Assembly (NCBI RefSeq): GCF_000376265.1
Contig: NZ_AQWU01000063.1
Coordinates: 1-64,000, forward strand
DNA: 64,000 bases
From: Thermus igniterrae ATCC 700962
Lineage (GTDB): Bacteria > Deinococcota > Deinococci > Deinococcales > Thermaceae
Direction: 5' to 3'
The notes under the pieces were generated by a model. The model had not been told where the DNA came from. It made no database searches and worked only from the letters and a program-made list of their open reading frames with translations. Position 1 is the first letter of the stretch, and every line of letters begins with the position of its first letter. Position numbers and translations under genes: made by a program. Below, one piece after another: positions 1 to 8,635 of this stretch.

Positions 1-1
1 A

Positions 2-220
2 GGTGCGTACCGGAGGCTTTTGGGGCGGCGGTGGGAGCTGGAGACGGTCTTTGGTCTGCTGAAGGGGCCGATGGGGCTGGTGGGGGCGGTGGGGAGGGTA
101 CGGGGGCTGAAGGCGGTGGCCCTGCAAGTGGAAGCTTGGGTGATGGCCTGGAGCGTGGTGGCCCAGCTTCTTGGGCAGGCGGGTCTGCCCATCACCCGGG
201 TGTTGCGGGCGGTGGCGTGA
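2..220 (+). mobile_element. C-terminal fragment of a DDE transposase (IS4-like), cut by window edge
   Basis: The open frame runs in from the left edge and ends in TGA at 218-220, giving about 72 residues. It contains R-W-E-L-E-T-V-F-G-L-L-K, which fits the R-x3-E-x6-K part of the YREK signature of IS4-type DDE transposases; the Tyr position is Leu here. The Glu would be the third catalytic acid. The rest of the element lies outside the window, so an intact copy cannot be told from a remnant. No terminal inverted repeat could be paired. Family assignment below IS4-like is not possible. Confidence 0.6.
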
Positions 221-243
221 GGTGAGTACGCAGGTGAATATCC

Positions 244-259
244 GAAAAGGGGGCTTTTC
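244..259. terminator. Short hairpin after the transposase end
   Basis: GAAAAG, a GGGG loop and CTTTTC form a 6-bp stem, followed by a short T-containing stretch. It lies between the transposase end and the next gene. It may be a weak terminator or part of the insertion-sequence end. Confidence 0.3.
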
Positions 260-308
260 AAGGGATTTTCACAGGGAGGGTCTAGGGTGGGGATGAAGGG
301 GGGTGAAG

Positions 309-917
309 ATGGCCCTATTGGGAAATCTGAATTCCATTCGCCTGGAGGAGATTCTCCAGATCCTCGCCCAAAGGGAAGGGGCCCTGGAGCTTTGGAACCT
401 TAAGGACATCCCCCCCACCACCTTGTACCTGAAGCCGGGCCGGATCCGCTCCGTGGACCAGAAGGGGAAGCCCCTGGACCCCCTGGCGGCCAAGGCGGTG
501 TTGCAGGCCCTCCTCCAGGCACGGGAGGGAAGCTTTGAGTTCATCCCGGGGGCCAAGCCCCCCCACGGGGTGCGGCTGGGCTGGCCGGTGGAGCGGGTCC
601 TGCTGGGCCTCATCACCCTGCAGGACGAGATGGCGCAGTACCAGGCCCAGCTACCCCACCCCCAGATGGTCTTCCTCTACCGCCCCCCGGCCTGTCCCGG
701 GGAGGCCCTCGAGGCCCCAGGCCGGGACTTCCTGGAGCGGGCCCGGCCCCACCTGGAGCGGGGGGCCAGCGCCGAGGAGCTGGCCCAGGCCCTGGGGCTT
801 CCCCTGGACACCGTGCGCTTCTACCTCTTCCGCCTGGAGGCCAAGGGATGGGTACGGGCCGCGGGGTGGAGGAGGCCGGCCCAGGGCTGGCTGCGGTGGC
901 TTGGAGGTGGCCGGTGA
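309..917 (+). CDS. DUF4388 domain protein
   Basis: This 202-residue soluble protein begins with a DUF4388 (PatA N-terminal-like) domain: residues 1-100 carry the typical pattern GNLxSIxLEEILQxLAxxxxxGxLEL and then a phosphate-loop-free beta/alpha fold. Residues 140-190 look like a winged-helix segment (ASAEELAQALGLPLDTVRFY). DUF4388 proteins often partner with response regulators and small GTPase systems. The stop codon overlaps the start of the HD-GYP regulator (GTGA, 914-917), so the two are one operon. ATG 309 is preferred over GTG 303 because the purine run at 296-302 is better spaced. Its exact job is unknown. Confidence 0.75.
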   Translation: MALLGNLNSIRLEEILQILAQREGALELWNLKDIPPTTLYLKPGRIRSVDQKGKPLDPLAAKAVLQALLQAREGSFEFIPGAKPPHGVRLGWPVERVLLGLITLQDEMAQYQAQLPHPQMVFLYRPPACPGEALEAPGRDFLERARPHLERGASAEELAQALGLPLDTVRFYLFRLEAKGWVRAAGWRRPAQGWLRWLGGGR

Positions 918-1882
918 AGGCCTTCCAACGCCCCCCGCGGGTGCTGGTGGTGGACGACGATCCCCTGCAGCGCCGCCTCCTCCTCAAGGCCTTGGAACCC
1001 CTGGGGGTGGAGGCCGTGGAGGCCCGCAACGGCCAGGAGGCCTTGGACCTCCTGAGGGACGGCCTGCCCCACGTGGTCCTCACCGACCTCCACATGCCCT
1101 TCATGGACGGCCTGGAGCTCACCCGCCACCTGAAGGCCCAGGACCCCCTCCTCCCCGTCCTCCTCCTCACCGCGGATGGGGAGCGGGAACTACGCCTAAA
1201 GGGCATCGCCGCCGGGGCGGACGACTTCCTGAACCGTCCCGTGGACCTGGCCGAGCTCCGCCTGCGGGTCAAGGGGCACCTGGAAAGGCGCAAGCTCCAG
1301 GAGCGCCTCGAGGACCTGGAGCACACCCTCCTGGCCCTCATGCGGGCGGTGGAGGCCAAGGACGCCTACACCGCGGGCCACGGGGAGCGCGTGGCCCAGT
1401 ACGCCCTTTGGGCCGCGGAGGAGCTGGGGGCCGCAGAAAGGGAGCTAGAGGAACTCCGCCTGGGGGCCCTCCTCCACGATGTGGGCAAGATCGCCATCCC
1501 CGATCACATCCTCCGGGGGGACTACCCCCTCACGGAGCACGAGTGGCGCCTCATCCGCCAGCACCCGGTGAAGGGGGACGAGATCCTCAAGCCCCTCCGC
1601 ATCCACCCCCAGCTCCGCCCCTACGTGCGCTGGCACCACGAGCGGCTGGACGGCTCCGGCTACCCCGATGGCCTCACGGAGGTCCCCCCCCTGGTCCAGG
1701 TGCTGGCCGCCGCCGACCTCTACGATGCCCTCACCAGCGGGCGCACCTACCGCAGGCCGGTGCCCCCCGAGGAGGCGCTAAGGACCCTCGAGGCCGAGGT
1801 CCAGGCGGGCCGGCTGGAACGGGAGGTGGCGCGGGCCTTCCGCAGCGTTCTCCTGCGCAACCGCGTCCTCCGGGCCCCCTAG
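914..1882 (+). CDS. Response regulator with HD-GYP c-di-GMP phosphodiesterase domain
   Basis: The 322-residue protein starts at GTG 914 after GGAGGTGG, overlapping the upstream stop by 4 bases. Residues 8-125 form a receiver domain with acidic VVDDDP, phospho-acceptor Asp in LTDLHMP and the conserved Lys region replaced by NRPVD (Arg instead of Lys). Residues 135-320 form an HD-GYP domain with LLHDVGKIAIPDHIL, HHERLDGSGYP and ADLYDALTS, so all metal and GYP residues are present. It should hydrolyse c-di-GMP under phosphorylation control. No histidine kinase is encoded nearby. A diguanylate cyclase occurs at 45343 in this window. Confidence 0.9.
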   Translation: MKAFQRPPRVLVVDDDPLQRRLLLKALEPLGVEAVEARNGQEALDLLRDGLPHVVLTDLHMPFMDGLELTRHLKAQDPLLPVLLLTADGERELRLKGIAAGADDFLNRPVDLAELRLRVKGHLERRKLQERLEDLEHTLLALMRAVEAKDAYTAGHGERVAQYALWAAEELGAAERELEELRLGALLHDVGKIAIPDHILRGDYPLTEHEWRLIRQHPVKGDEILKPLRIHPQLRPYVRWHHERLDGSGYPDGLTEVPPLVQVLAAADLYDALTSGRTYRRPVPPEEALRTLEAEVQAGRLEREVARAFRSVLLRNRVLRAP

Positions 1883-3666
1883 AGGCCGTACTCCGGCCAG
1901 CGGGCCTCCACCAGGGCCTGGACCCTCTCGTCCATGCGGATGCGCTCGGGCCACACCCGGGAGAAGCCCTCCTCGGGGAGCTTGCGGGTGCCGTCCAGGA
2001 CCAGCACCGGCCCCTCCACCCCCGGCATCACCCGGGCGTCCCGCTCGGGGTCAATGTTGTTGAGCACGGCCCAAAGGAGCTCCTCGGGGGTGAGGGCGGT
2101 GTCGGCATCGGCCAGGAGGAGGAGGCGGATGCCCGCGCTCTCGGGGGCGGCCAGAAGGCGCTCCGCCAGGGCCCAGGCCTGCCCCGGGCGCACCTTGTGC
2201 AGGGTAACCCCCCAGACCCCGGGCCACTGCCGCTGGGCCTGGACCTCGAGGTCCTGGGGCAGGTGGGGGTGGGCCCGGGGGGTGAAGGGCACCTCCCCCC
2301 CCTCCTCGGGAAGCTTGCGGGTGCCGTCGATGACCAGCTTGCCCCCGAAGGCCATGGCGCGGGCGCTGTGGTCCAGGACGTCTATGGGCCCCCGCAGGAG
2401 GAGGGTGTCCCGGCCGGGTAGGGCCCGTTCCAGGGCCTTGAGGAGGGTCTGGAAGCCCGGCTTCACCGGCACCCCCTCGTCCACGACCACCATCACCTTG
2501 GCGAACATCATCTGCCCCAGGCCCAGCATCCCGTAGGCCACCTTGTAGGCCTGGCCGGGATACTCCTTCCGGAGGGCCACGTTCACCCAGTTGTGGGCCA
2601 CCCCCTCGGGGGGCATGTGGTAGTCGGCCACCTCGGGGAGGACCAGGCGGAGGGGGGGCAGGAAGAGGCGCTCGGAGGCCTCAATCAGGTAGGCGTCCTC
2701 CATGGGGGGCACGCCCACGATGGTGGCGGGGTAGATGGCCCCCCGGCGGTGGGTGAGGGCGGTCACGTGGAAGCGGGGGTAGAGGTCAGGGGGGGTGTAG
2801 AAGCCCGTGTGGTCCCCGAAGGGGCCCTCCACCACCAGGGGCTCCTCGGGGTCAATGTAGCCCTCGAGGACGATCTCCGCCTCCGCGGGTACCGGCAGGT
2901 CCACGCTGACCCCCCGGGCGAGCTCCATGGGCGCCCCCCGCAAAAACCCCGCCAGGTGGAACTCGCTCACCCCGGGCAGGGGGGGCAGGGGGGCGGTGGC
3001 CGCGTAGGTGAGCACCGGGTCCCCCCCCAGGGCCACGGCCACCTCCAGCCTCTTCCCCAGCCTCTTGGCCTTCTCCAGGTGGCGGCGGCCCACCTTGTGG
3101 AGCTGCCAGTGCATGGCGGTGCTCCTTCGGTCCAGAACCTGCATGCGGTACATGCCCAGGTTGAGCTCCCCCGTCTCCGGGTCCTTGGTGATCACCAGGG
3201 GGAGGGTGAGGAAGGGGCCGGCGTCCAGGGGCCAGCACTTGAGGACGGGCAGGCGGCTTAGGTCCACCGCCTCCCCCCTGTACACCACCTCCTGCACCGG
3301 GGCCCGGGCCACCCGGCGGGGGAAGAAGCCCCTAAGCATGGGCAGCTTGGGCAGGAGGCCCATGAGGGCCGACAACCCCCCCCTGCCGGGCCTCAGTTCC
3401 AGCAGGAGCTCCACCTTCTTGGCCAGCTCGTCCAGGTCCCGCACCCCAAGGGCAAAGGCCGTGCGCTCCCGGGTGCCGAAGAGGCCGATGGCCACGGGGA
3501 AGTCCTTGCCCACCACCCGTTCAAAGAGGAGGGCGGGGCCGCCCCTTTTGACCATGCGGTCGGCGATCTCCGTGATCTCCAGCTCGCTTTGCACGGGCAC
3601 CCGCACCCGCTTCAGCTCGCCCCGCGCCTCCAGGGCCTCCAGGTATGCCCGAAGGTTCCTAAACAC
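1879..3666 (-). CDS. UbiD-family decarboxylase (menaquinone biosynthesis type)
   Basis: A 595-residue prenyl-FMN-dependent UbiD-type decarboxylase, with the family signature EGPFGDHTGFYTP near residue 285 and the downstream HRRGAIYPATIVG block. It is about 100 residues longer than E. coli UbiD (about 497) and matches the longer group associated with futalosine-route menaquinone synthesis; Thermus uses that route. Its stop and the stop of the HD-GYP gene share the palindrome CTAG (1879-1882). The motif DGTRKLPEEG occurs twice, about 111 residues apart, in the C-terminal third. Start is GTG 3666. The substrate is inferred, not shown. Confidence 0.85.
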   Translation of the reverse strand: MFRNLRAYLEALEARGELKRVRVPVQSELEITEIADRMVKRGGPALLFERVVGKDFPVAIGLFGTRERTAFALGVRDLDELAKKVELLLELRPGRGGLSALMGLLPKLPMLRGFFPRRVARAPVQEVVYRGEAVDLSRLPVLKCWPLDAGPFLTLPLVITKDPETGELNLGMYRMQVLDRRSTAMHWQLHKVGRRHLEKAKRLGKRLEVAVALGGDPVLTYAATAPLPPLPGVSEFHLAGFLRGAPMELARGVSVDLPVPAEAEIVLEGYIDPEEPLVVEGPFGDHTGFYTPPDLYPRFHVTALTHRRGAIYPATIVGVPPMEDAYLIEASERLFLPPLRLVLPEVADYHMPPEGVAHNWVNVALRKEYPGQAYKVAYGMLGLGQMMFAKVMVVVDEGVPVKPGFQTLLKALERALPGRDTLLLRGPIDVLDHSARAMAFGGKLVIDGTRKLPEEGGEVPFTPRAHPHLPQDLEVQAQRQWPGVWGVTLHKVRPGQAWALAERLLAAPESAGIRLLLLADADTALTPEELLWAVLNNIDPERDARVMPGVEGPVLVLDGTRKLPEEGFSRVWPERIRMDERVQALVEARWPEYGL

Positions 3667-3712
3667 AGGGCCAAGCTTACCCCGGCCGGCCCACCCTGGG
3701 GAAAGGGACGGC

Positions 3713-4042
3713 CTACACTTCCAGCACCAGGTGTTCCAGGCGGAAGGCCCCCGGGGTTCCCCAGACCAACACCGCCTCCAGGCGCACCGGCAGGTCGTCC
3801 CGCCCCAGGAGGAAGCGGGCGCTTTGGAGAAGCCGGGCCACCTTCTTTGGGGTGAGGGCCTCTAAAGGGGTCCCGAAAGCCGCGGAGGCCCGTTGCTTCA
3901 CCTCCACCACCACATAGACCCCCTCCTTCTCCATGAGGAGGTCCACCTCGCCAAAGGGGGTGCGGCGGTTTTTGCCCAGGAGGCGGTAGCCCCGCCCTAG
4001 GAGGTAGTCCAGGGCAACCGCCTCAGCCCAGGCGCCCCGCAT
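3713..4042 (-). CDS. YraN family (UPF0102) putative endonuclease
   Basis: This 109-residue protein has the restriction-endonuclease-like core of the YraN/UPF0102 family: an N-terminal helix with GxWAExxAxxYLxxRGYxLLxKNxR, then [21 protein letters not shown], where the Asp and the ExK pair would bind metal. The family is widespread and its role is poorly known; it may act in recombination or DNA uptake. The ATG lies four bases after the stop of the PASTA gene, so the two are cotranscribed. A longer frame upstream of this start is only a shadow of the PASTA gene. Confidence 0.85.
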   Translation of the reverse strand: MRGAWAEAVALDYLLGRGYRLLGKNRRTPFGEVDLLMEKEGVYVVVEVKQRASAAFGTPLEALTPKKVARLLQSARFLLGRDDLPVRLEAVLVWGTPGAFRLEHLVLEV

Positions 4043-4046
4043 GGCC

Positions 4047-5381
4047 CTAGGGGGTCCACTCCTGGAAGGGTTCGCCATCCAGGTAGAGGCGGAAGCGGGC
4101 CTCCCCCTGGGCCTGGTAGGTGCCCTCGAGGCGAAGCCCCTCCTGCCCAGGCCCCTCGTAGACCACATGCTCCCCCCGGGCGTCCAGGAGGACAAGCCGC
4201 ACCTGGCGGCCCGCCGCCTCGGGGGGAAGGTCCAGGGCCAGGGCCACGGTGCGGAGCCCGGGTTCCGGGGGCGCCGGGGGCAGGAGGACCTCCCCCCGCA
4301 CGGCCACCCGCAACCGCACCCCGCCCCCCGGCGGCATGGGGGTGCCGGGGGCCGGCTCCTGGGCCAAGACGGTGTCCGGCGGGGCCCCGGCGGGCACCTC
4401 CTCCACCTCCACCTGGAGCCCCGCGGCATTGAGGAGGAAGAGGGCCTCCTGGCGGGAGAGCCCCGTGAGCTTGGGGAGGGGCAGGAGGGGGCCCGGCTCG
4501 GCCCCCCGGGAAAGGAGGAGGCGCACCCCACCCCCGGGGGCCAGGGGGGTGCCGGGGGGTGGGTCGGTGGCCAGCACCCTGCCCAGGGGCTCGGGGCTTT
4601 CCACCTGGGCCACCCCCTCCAGGACCAGGCCGAGCTCCCTGAGCCGGGCCTCGGCCTCCTCCCGCCGCAGGCCCCGCAGGTCGGGCAGGGGGTTGAGCCG
4701 GGCCTGGTTCAGGGTGAGGCGCACGGTGCGCCCCGCCCGGAGCCGGGTCCCCGGGGGAGGCTCCTGGGCCAGGACCACCTCCTTGGGCCTGGCGGGGTCG
4801 TTGCCCTCCACCACCTCCAGCTTTAGCCCGGTGTCCTTGAGGAGCAAAAAGGCCTCCCGGGCGCTCTTGCCCACCAGGTCGGGCACGGCGTACTCCGGGG
4901 GATTGAAGTAGCGGTAAAGCCCCTGGGCCAGGAGCCAGAGGCCCAGGAGGAGGAAGAGGAGGCCGGGGGCCACCCCCAGGAGGAAGCCCGGCCTCGGGCG
5001 GGCCCGCTCTCCCCCGGGCACCCGCCCCTTGAGGGGCCAGGGGGCCAGGTAGGCTACCTGGTCCTCGGCCATGGCCAGGTGCTCCCGGCCAAAGCCCAGG
5101 GGGGCTAAGGCCTCCAGGGCTTCCCGGGGCGGGGGCCTGTGGGAAAGGGGCCTTTCGGGAAAGAGGGCGTAGTAGCGCCCGGGCTTGGCGGAGACCTGGA
5201 CCTCCAGGAGGCCCAGGTCCTGCAGGCGCTTCAGGGCCGCCCGGTAGCGGTAGAACCGCTCCTTCTCCTCAGGGGTGCGCACCTGGAAGACGAAGGCCAG
5301 CCCCCCCTCTACCCGGTAGAGGGTGATGCCCTCTTTGGCCTCGAGGGTCTCCAGCACCGGGTAGCGGTCGTCCAAGAGCAT
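4047..5381 (-). CDS. PASTA-domain membrane protein with degenerate kinase-like N-terminus
   Basis: This 444-residue protein has a cytoplasmic part (1-130), one membrane helix (about 133-157, [20 protein letters not shown]) and an external part with three PASTA repeats beginning VPDLVGK, LPDLRGL and LPKLTGL. PASTA repeats bind peptidoglycan or muropeptides in PknB-type kinases and PBPs. Residues 5-75 ([10 protein letters not shown]...GITLYRV) resemble the first strands of a PknB kinase N-lobe, but no HRD or DFG catalytic motif follows. I read it as a kinase-derived cell-wall sensor without kinase activity. A TATAAT box on this strand at 5391-5396 suggests a leaderless mRNA starting at ATG 5381. 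Confidence 0.75.
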   Translation of the reverse strand: MLLDDRYPVLETLEAKEGITLYRVEGGLAFVFQVRTPEEKERFYRYRAALKRLQDLGLLEVQVSAKPGRYYALFPERPLSHRPPPREALEALAPLGFGREHLAMAEDQVAYLAPWPLKGRVPGGERARPRPGFLLGVAPGLLFLLLGLWLLAQGLYRYFNPPEYAVPDLVGKSAREAFLLLKDTGLKLEVVEGNDPARPKEVVLAQEPPPGTRLRAGRTVRLTLNQARLNPLPDLRGLRREEAEARLRELGLVLEGVAQVESPEPLGRVLATDPPPGTPLAPGGGVRLLLSRGAEPGPLLPLPKLTGLSRQEALFLLNAAGLQVEVEEVPAGAPPDTVLAQEPAPGTPMPPGGGVRLRVAVRGEVLLPPAPPEPGLRTVALALDLPPEAAGRQVRLVLLDARGEHVVYEGPGQEGLRLEGTYQAQGEARFRLYLDGEPFQEWTP

Positions 5382-5390
5382 GCCAGGGCG

Positions 5391-5396
5391 ATTATA
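5391..5396 (-). promoter_or_regulatory. -10 box of the PASTA gene
   Basis: Perfect TATAAT on the minus strand, ending 9 bases before ATG 5381. No convincing -35 is visible. The spacing fits leaderless transcription. Confidence 0.6.
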
Positions 5397-5423
5397 CCCC
5401 CGGCCCCTCCCCCACCTTCCCCC

Positions 5424-5429
5424 TATACT
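5424..5429 (+). promoter_or_regulatory. -10 box of the flavoprotein gene
   Basis: TATACT lies 9 bases before ATG 5439. It diverges from the PASTA promoter 28 bases away. Confidence 0.55.
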
Positions 5430-5438
5430 CTAGGTGGT

Positions 5439-5981
5439 ATGTGGGACGTGCTCGTGGTGGGCGGTGGCCCCTCCGGTCTTTCTGCGGCCCTCTTCCTGGC
5501 CCGGGCCGGCCTCAAGGTGCTGGTCCTGGACGGGGGGCGTTCCCAGGTGCTCCAGGTGAGCCAGGTGCCCAACTACCCGGGGCTTCTGGACGAGCCCTCA
5601 GGGGAAGAGCTCCTGGCGCGGATGCGGGAACACGCCCGCCGCTATGGGGCCGAGGTGCAACCCGGGGTGGTGCGGGGGGTGCGGGACCTGGGCGGGGTCT
5701 TTGAGGTGGAGACCGAGGAGGGCGTGGTGGAGGCGGAGAGGCTCCTCCTCTGCACCCACAAGGACCCCACCCTGCCAAGCCTCCTGGGTCTGAACCGCAA
5801 GGGCACCTTCATTGAGACGGACGAGGGGGGAAGGACCAGCTACCCCCGGGTCTACGCCGCCGGGGTGGCCCGGGGCAAGGTGCCGGGCCACGCCATCGTG
5901 AGCGCCGGGGACGGGGCCTACGTGGCGGTGCAGCTGGTCTCCGACCTGCGGGGCGAGCCCTACAAGGACCACGCCAAGTAA
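5439..5981 (+). CDS. Small FAD-binding thioredoxin-reductase-like oxidoreductase
   Basis: The 180-residue protein opens with the dinucleotide-binding motif VVGGGPSGLSAALFLARAG and ends with the second FAD contact region (YAAGVARG). It keeps only the FAD-binding half of thioredoxin reductase: there is no NADPH-domain insertion and no CxxC active site. Thermus thermophilus has a protein of the same size that was solved structurally as a thioredoxin-reductase-related protein (from memory, TTHA0370). An electron partner is unknown. The start follows a TATACT box by 9 bases; longer upstream frames lack coding support. Confidence 0.8.
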   Translation: MWDVLVVGGGPSGLSAALFLARAGLKVLVLDGGRSQVLQVSQVPNYPGLLDEPSGEELLARMREHARRYGAEVQPGVVRGVRDLGGVFEVETEEGVVEAERLLLCTHKDPTLPSLLGLNRKGTFIETDEGGRTSYPRVYAAGVARGKVPGHAIVSAGDGAYVAVQLVSDLRGEPYKDHAK

Positions 5982-5984
5982 GGC

Positions 5985-6755
5985 CTAAACGGGCCTCCCC
6001 GCCATCATGAAGCTGGCGGTCATCCCCCCGTCCACGGGGAGGATGGCCCCGGTGATGAAGCTGGCCTTCTCCGAGGCCAAAAAGAGCACCGCCTCGGCCA
6101 CCTCCTCCGGGCGGCCAAGCCGCCTTAAGGCGTGGAGGTCCTCCCAGTCCCGCCGGGTCCTTTCGGGGTCCTCGGAGAGGGCGATGGCCTCGAGGACCGC
6201 CTCGGTGGCGATGGCCCCCGGGGCCACGGCATTTACCCGGATGCCCAGGGGGGCCAGGTCCAGGGCCAGGGAACGGGTGAGGTTGACCAGCCCTCCCTTG
6301 GAGGCGTTGTAGGCGGCGTTCTCCTGCTCGGCGAAAAGCCCCTGCACGCTGGCCACGTTGACGATGGCCCCACCCCCCACCTTGCGCATCTCCCGGGCGG
6401 CCAAGGCTGAGAGGTGCATGGGGGCGGTGAGGTTCACCTCCAGCACCTTGCGCCACTGGGAGAGGGGCACGGTGAGGGCCGAGCCGGGGACGGCGATGGC
6501 CGCGTTATTCACCAGCACGTCCACCCGGCCCAAGGCCCGGGCCGACTCCTCCACGAAGCGCACCCGGTCCCGCTCCTGCCCCAGGTCCGCCTGCACGAAA
6601 AACCCCCCGATGGCCTCCGCCACCTCCCGCCCCTCGGGGCGCAGGTCTGCCAGGGCCACCAGGGCCCCCTCGCGGGCGAAGGCCTGGGCGATGGCCCGCC
6701 CCAGGCCCCGGGCCGCCCCCGTGACCAGGACGCCCTTCCCCTCAAAAAGCCCCAT
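5985..6755 (-). CDS. SDR family oxidoreductase
   Basis: A 256-residue classical short-chain dehydrogenase/reductase. It has the cofactor motif TGAARGLG near residue 12, the structural motif NNAA, the catalytic Ser in NVASVQG, YNASK for the Tyr/Lys pair, and the PG motif [11 protein letters not shown]. An Asp after strand 2 (ALADLRP) suggests NAD(H) preference. The C-terminus (DGGMTASFM) is typical of FabG-like enzymes. The stop lies three bases from the stop of the convergent flavoprotein gene and the start four bases from the AlaX stop, so it probably follows alaX in one transcript. Substrate unknown. Confidence 0.85.
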   Translation of the reverse strand: MGLFEGKGVLVTGAARGLGRAIAQAFAREGALVALADLRPEGREVAEAIGGFFVQADLGQERDRVRFVEESARALGRVDVLVNNAAIAVPGSALTVPLSQWRKVLEVNLTAPMHLSALAAREMRKVGGGAIVNVASVQGLFAEQENAAYNASKGGLVNLTRSLALDLAPLGIRVNAVAPGAIATEAVLEAIALSEDPERTRRDWEDLHALRRLGRPEEVAEAVLFLASEKASFITGAILPVDGGMTASFMMAGRPV

Positions 6756-6759
6756 GCCC

Positions 6760-7884
6760 CTAGCTTACGAGGTCCCGGTCCAGGGCCTCGGCCACCCGTT
6801 CCTTGGGCAAGGCCCCCTGAATCACCTCCTTCCCCCCACCCTTGGCCCCCAGGGCCCTGAGCCGCTCCAGCACCCTCTGGCGGTTGGGGCCCACCAGGGC
6901 AAAGCGCCCCTCGGGGGAAAGGAGGAGGAAGGTGCGTTCCCAGGAGAGAAGCTCCTTGGCAAGCTCCCCCAGGACCGGCTGGGGCACCAGGAGCACCCCC
7001 TCGGCCAGGGCCTGGGGCAGGAGGGCCCGCACCAGGGCCTCCTTGAGGGCCAGGTTCTCCCCCTTAAGGGCGTAGACCTCCTCCTGGAGCTTCTTTAGGG
7101 GCTTTTCCAGCTCCAAGGGACTGGTGGAAAAGGCCAGGGCCAGCCGGGAGAGGAGGGCATGCTTGGCGTGGTAGTCCTCCAGGGCCTCCCAGCCCGCGGT
7201 GAAGTAGACCCGGGTACCGCCCTTGTACCGCTCCCACTTGAGCACCTTGATGGGCCCGGCCTGGGCGCTGGTCTTCAGGTGGGTACCGCCGCAGGCGGCC
7301 AGGTCAAAGTCCCCGATGCGCACCAGGCGCACCCGGCCCTGCACCTTGGGGGGGCGCCTTAAGGGGTAGCGGGCAAGCTCCGCCTCGTCCACGAAGAAGG
7401 CCTCCACCGGGTAGTCGGCGTAGACGGCGAAGGCCGCCAGGGCCTCCGCCTCCCGCACCTTGGCCTCCTCCACCTCCTCGGCCAGGTCCACGGTGCACAC
7501 CGGGCCGTCCAGGCTCACGGCCACCGTGTGGTAGTCCCCGGCCCGGAGGAGGGCCTGGGAGAGGAGGTGCTGGGCGGTGTGCCGTTGCATGTGGCGGAAG
7601 CGCCTGGGCCAGTCAATCTCCCCCTCCACCTCCGCCCCCTCAGGGAGGGGGGCGGAAAGGACGTGGACCACATCGCCAAAGGCCTTTTCCTCCTCGAGGG
7701 CGTGAAGCACCTGCACCTCGCCAAACGCTCCCCGCAGCACCCCGGTGTCCGCCGGCTGCCCCCCGGACTCCGGGTAGAAGAGGGTCTCGGAGAGCACCGC
7801 GTAGTGCCCCCTGGCATCGCTCCAGGCCCGCACCACCCGGGCCTGGAAGCGGGTGGCGTAGCTGTCCAGCTGGTAAAGCCTCAT
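6760..7884 (-). CDS. Alanyl-tRNA editing protein AlaX (long form with DHHA1 domain)
   Basis: This 374-residue free-standing editing factor should hydrolyse mischarged Ser- or Gly-tRNA(Ala). The zinc site is visible as HTAQH (about residue 90) and CGGTH (about residue 185), and a C-terminal DHHA1 domain follows (from about 250, ending ALDRDLVS), which makes it an AlaX-L type. The start ATG 7884 is 7 bases after a TATCCT box. The frame is open further upstream, but that part overlaps the divergent pseudouridine synthase gene and has no AlaX similarity. Confidence 0.85.
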   Translation of the reverse strand: MRLYQLDSYATRFQARVVRAWSDARGHYAVLSETLFYPESGGQPADTGVLRGAFGEVQVLHALEEEKAFGDVVHVLSAPLPEGAEVEGEIDWPRRFRHMQRHTAQHLLSQALLRAGDYHTVAVSLDGPVCTVDLAEEVEEAKVREAEALAAFAVYADYPVEAFFVDEAELARYPLRRPPKVQGRVRLVRIGDFDLAACGGTHLKTSAQAGPIKVLKWERYKGGTRVYFTAGWEALEDYHAKHALLSRLALAFSTSPLELEKPLKKLQEEVYALKGENLALKEALVRALLPQALAEGVLLVPQPVLGELAKELLSWERTFLLLSPEGRFALVGPNRQRVLERLRALGAKGGGKEVIQGALPKERVAEALDRDLVS

Positions 7885-7890
7885 GCCCCT

Positions 7891-7897
7891 TAGGATA
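7891..7897. promoter_or_regulatory. Overlapping divergent -10 boxes (alaX / pseudouridine synthase)
   Basis: TAGGATA reads TAGGAT on the plus strand (7891-7896) and TATCCT on the minus strand (7897-7892). Each copy ends exactly 7 bases before a start codon (ATG 7904 plus, ATG 7884 minus). One seven-base element could therefore serve both genes as a leaderless promoter. Confidence 0.6.
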
Positions 7898-7903
7898 AGG
7901 AGG

Positions 7904-8635
7904 ATGCGGGGGGAGAGGCTGGACAAGCTCCTGGCCCGCATGGGCCTGGGTAGCCGCAAGGAGGTGGCCCGCCTGGTGCGCTCGGGCCGGGTGCGGGTGG
8001 CCGGGGAGGTGGTGCAAGACCCCGGGTACCTCTTGCCGGAAGGGGCTCCTTTGGAGGTGGAGGGGAGGCCCCTCAGGGTACGCCGGCACCACCACGTCCT
8101 CCTGCACAAGCCGGCGGGGTACGTGACCAGCCGCACGGAAGGCCCCTCGGTCTACGCCCTCCTCCAGGGCTTCCCCACCCGGGACCTCTCCCCCGTGGGC
8201 CGGCTGGACAAGGACACCGAGGGCCTCCTCCTCTTCACCACCGACGGCGAGCTCCTCCACCGCCTCACCCACCCCCGGCACAAGGTGGCCAAGCGCTACC
8301 TGGTCCACCTCCTCAACCCCGCCACGGCGGAGGACCAAAAGGCCTTTCGCGAGGGGCTCCTGCTGGATGGAAAGAGGCTCTTGCCCGCGGAGCTCTGCTG
8401 GGGGGAGGACCCCACCTGCGTGGAGCTCACCCTGCGGGAGGGGCGCTTCCACCAGGTCAAGCGCATGTTCGCCGCCCGGGGAAACCGGGTGGTCTACCTG
8501 AAGCGGCTGGCCCTGGGCCCCCTCCTCCTGGGGGACCTTCCCAAGGGAGAGGCCCGGCTCCTGACGGAGGCTGAGGAGGCGGCCCTGTACCAGGCGGTGG
8601 GCCTAGGGGGCCAGAACCCGCAGGGTGAGGTCTAG
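7904..8635 (+). CDS. RsuA/RluB family pseudouridine synthase
   Basis: A 243-residue pseudouridine synthase. Residues 1-60 form an S4 RNA-binding domain (RLDKLLARMGLGSRKEVARL), and the catalytic domain carries GRLDKDTEGLLLFT with the nucleophile Asp. It should modify rRNA (16S Psi516 or 23S Psi2605 type; which one cannot be told). ATG 7904 is chosen because TAGGAT lies 7 bases upstream and homologs start close to MRGERLDK. ATG 7883 would add seven poorly conserved residues. The 3' end overlaps the convergent PilO-like gene by 33 bases. Confidence 0.85.
   Translation: MRGERLDKLLARMGLGSRKEVARLVRSGRVRVAGEVVQDPGYLLPEGAPLEVEGRPLRVRRHHHVLLHKPAGYVTSRTEGPSVYALLQGFPTRDLSPVGRLDKDTEGLLLFTTDGELLHRLTHPRHKVAKRYLVHLLNPATAEDQKAFREGLLLDGKRLLPAELCWGEDPTCVELTLREGRFHQVKRMFAARGNRVVYLKRLALGPLLLGDLPKGEARLLTEAEEAALYQAVGLGGQNPQGEV

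Noticed and set aside
535-2421. Long plus-strand open frame of 628 codons
   Set aside because: Its translation is Pro/Gly/Arg-rich noise lying over the DUF4388, HD-GYP and UbiD-type genes; such frames arise from the G/C third-position bias.
3713-4531. Longer start for the YraN gene (272 codons)
   Set aside because: The extra N-terminal part overlaps the PASTA gene in another frame and has Ser/Arg/Pro noise; ATG 4042 matches the family start.
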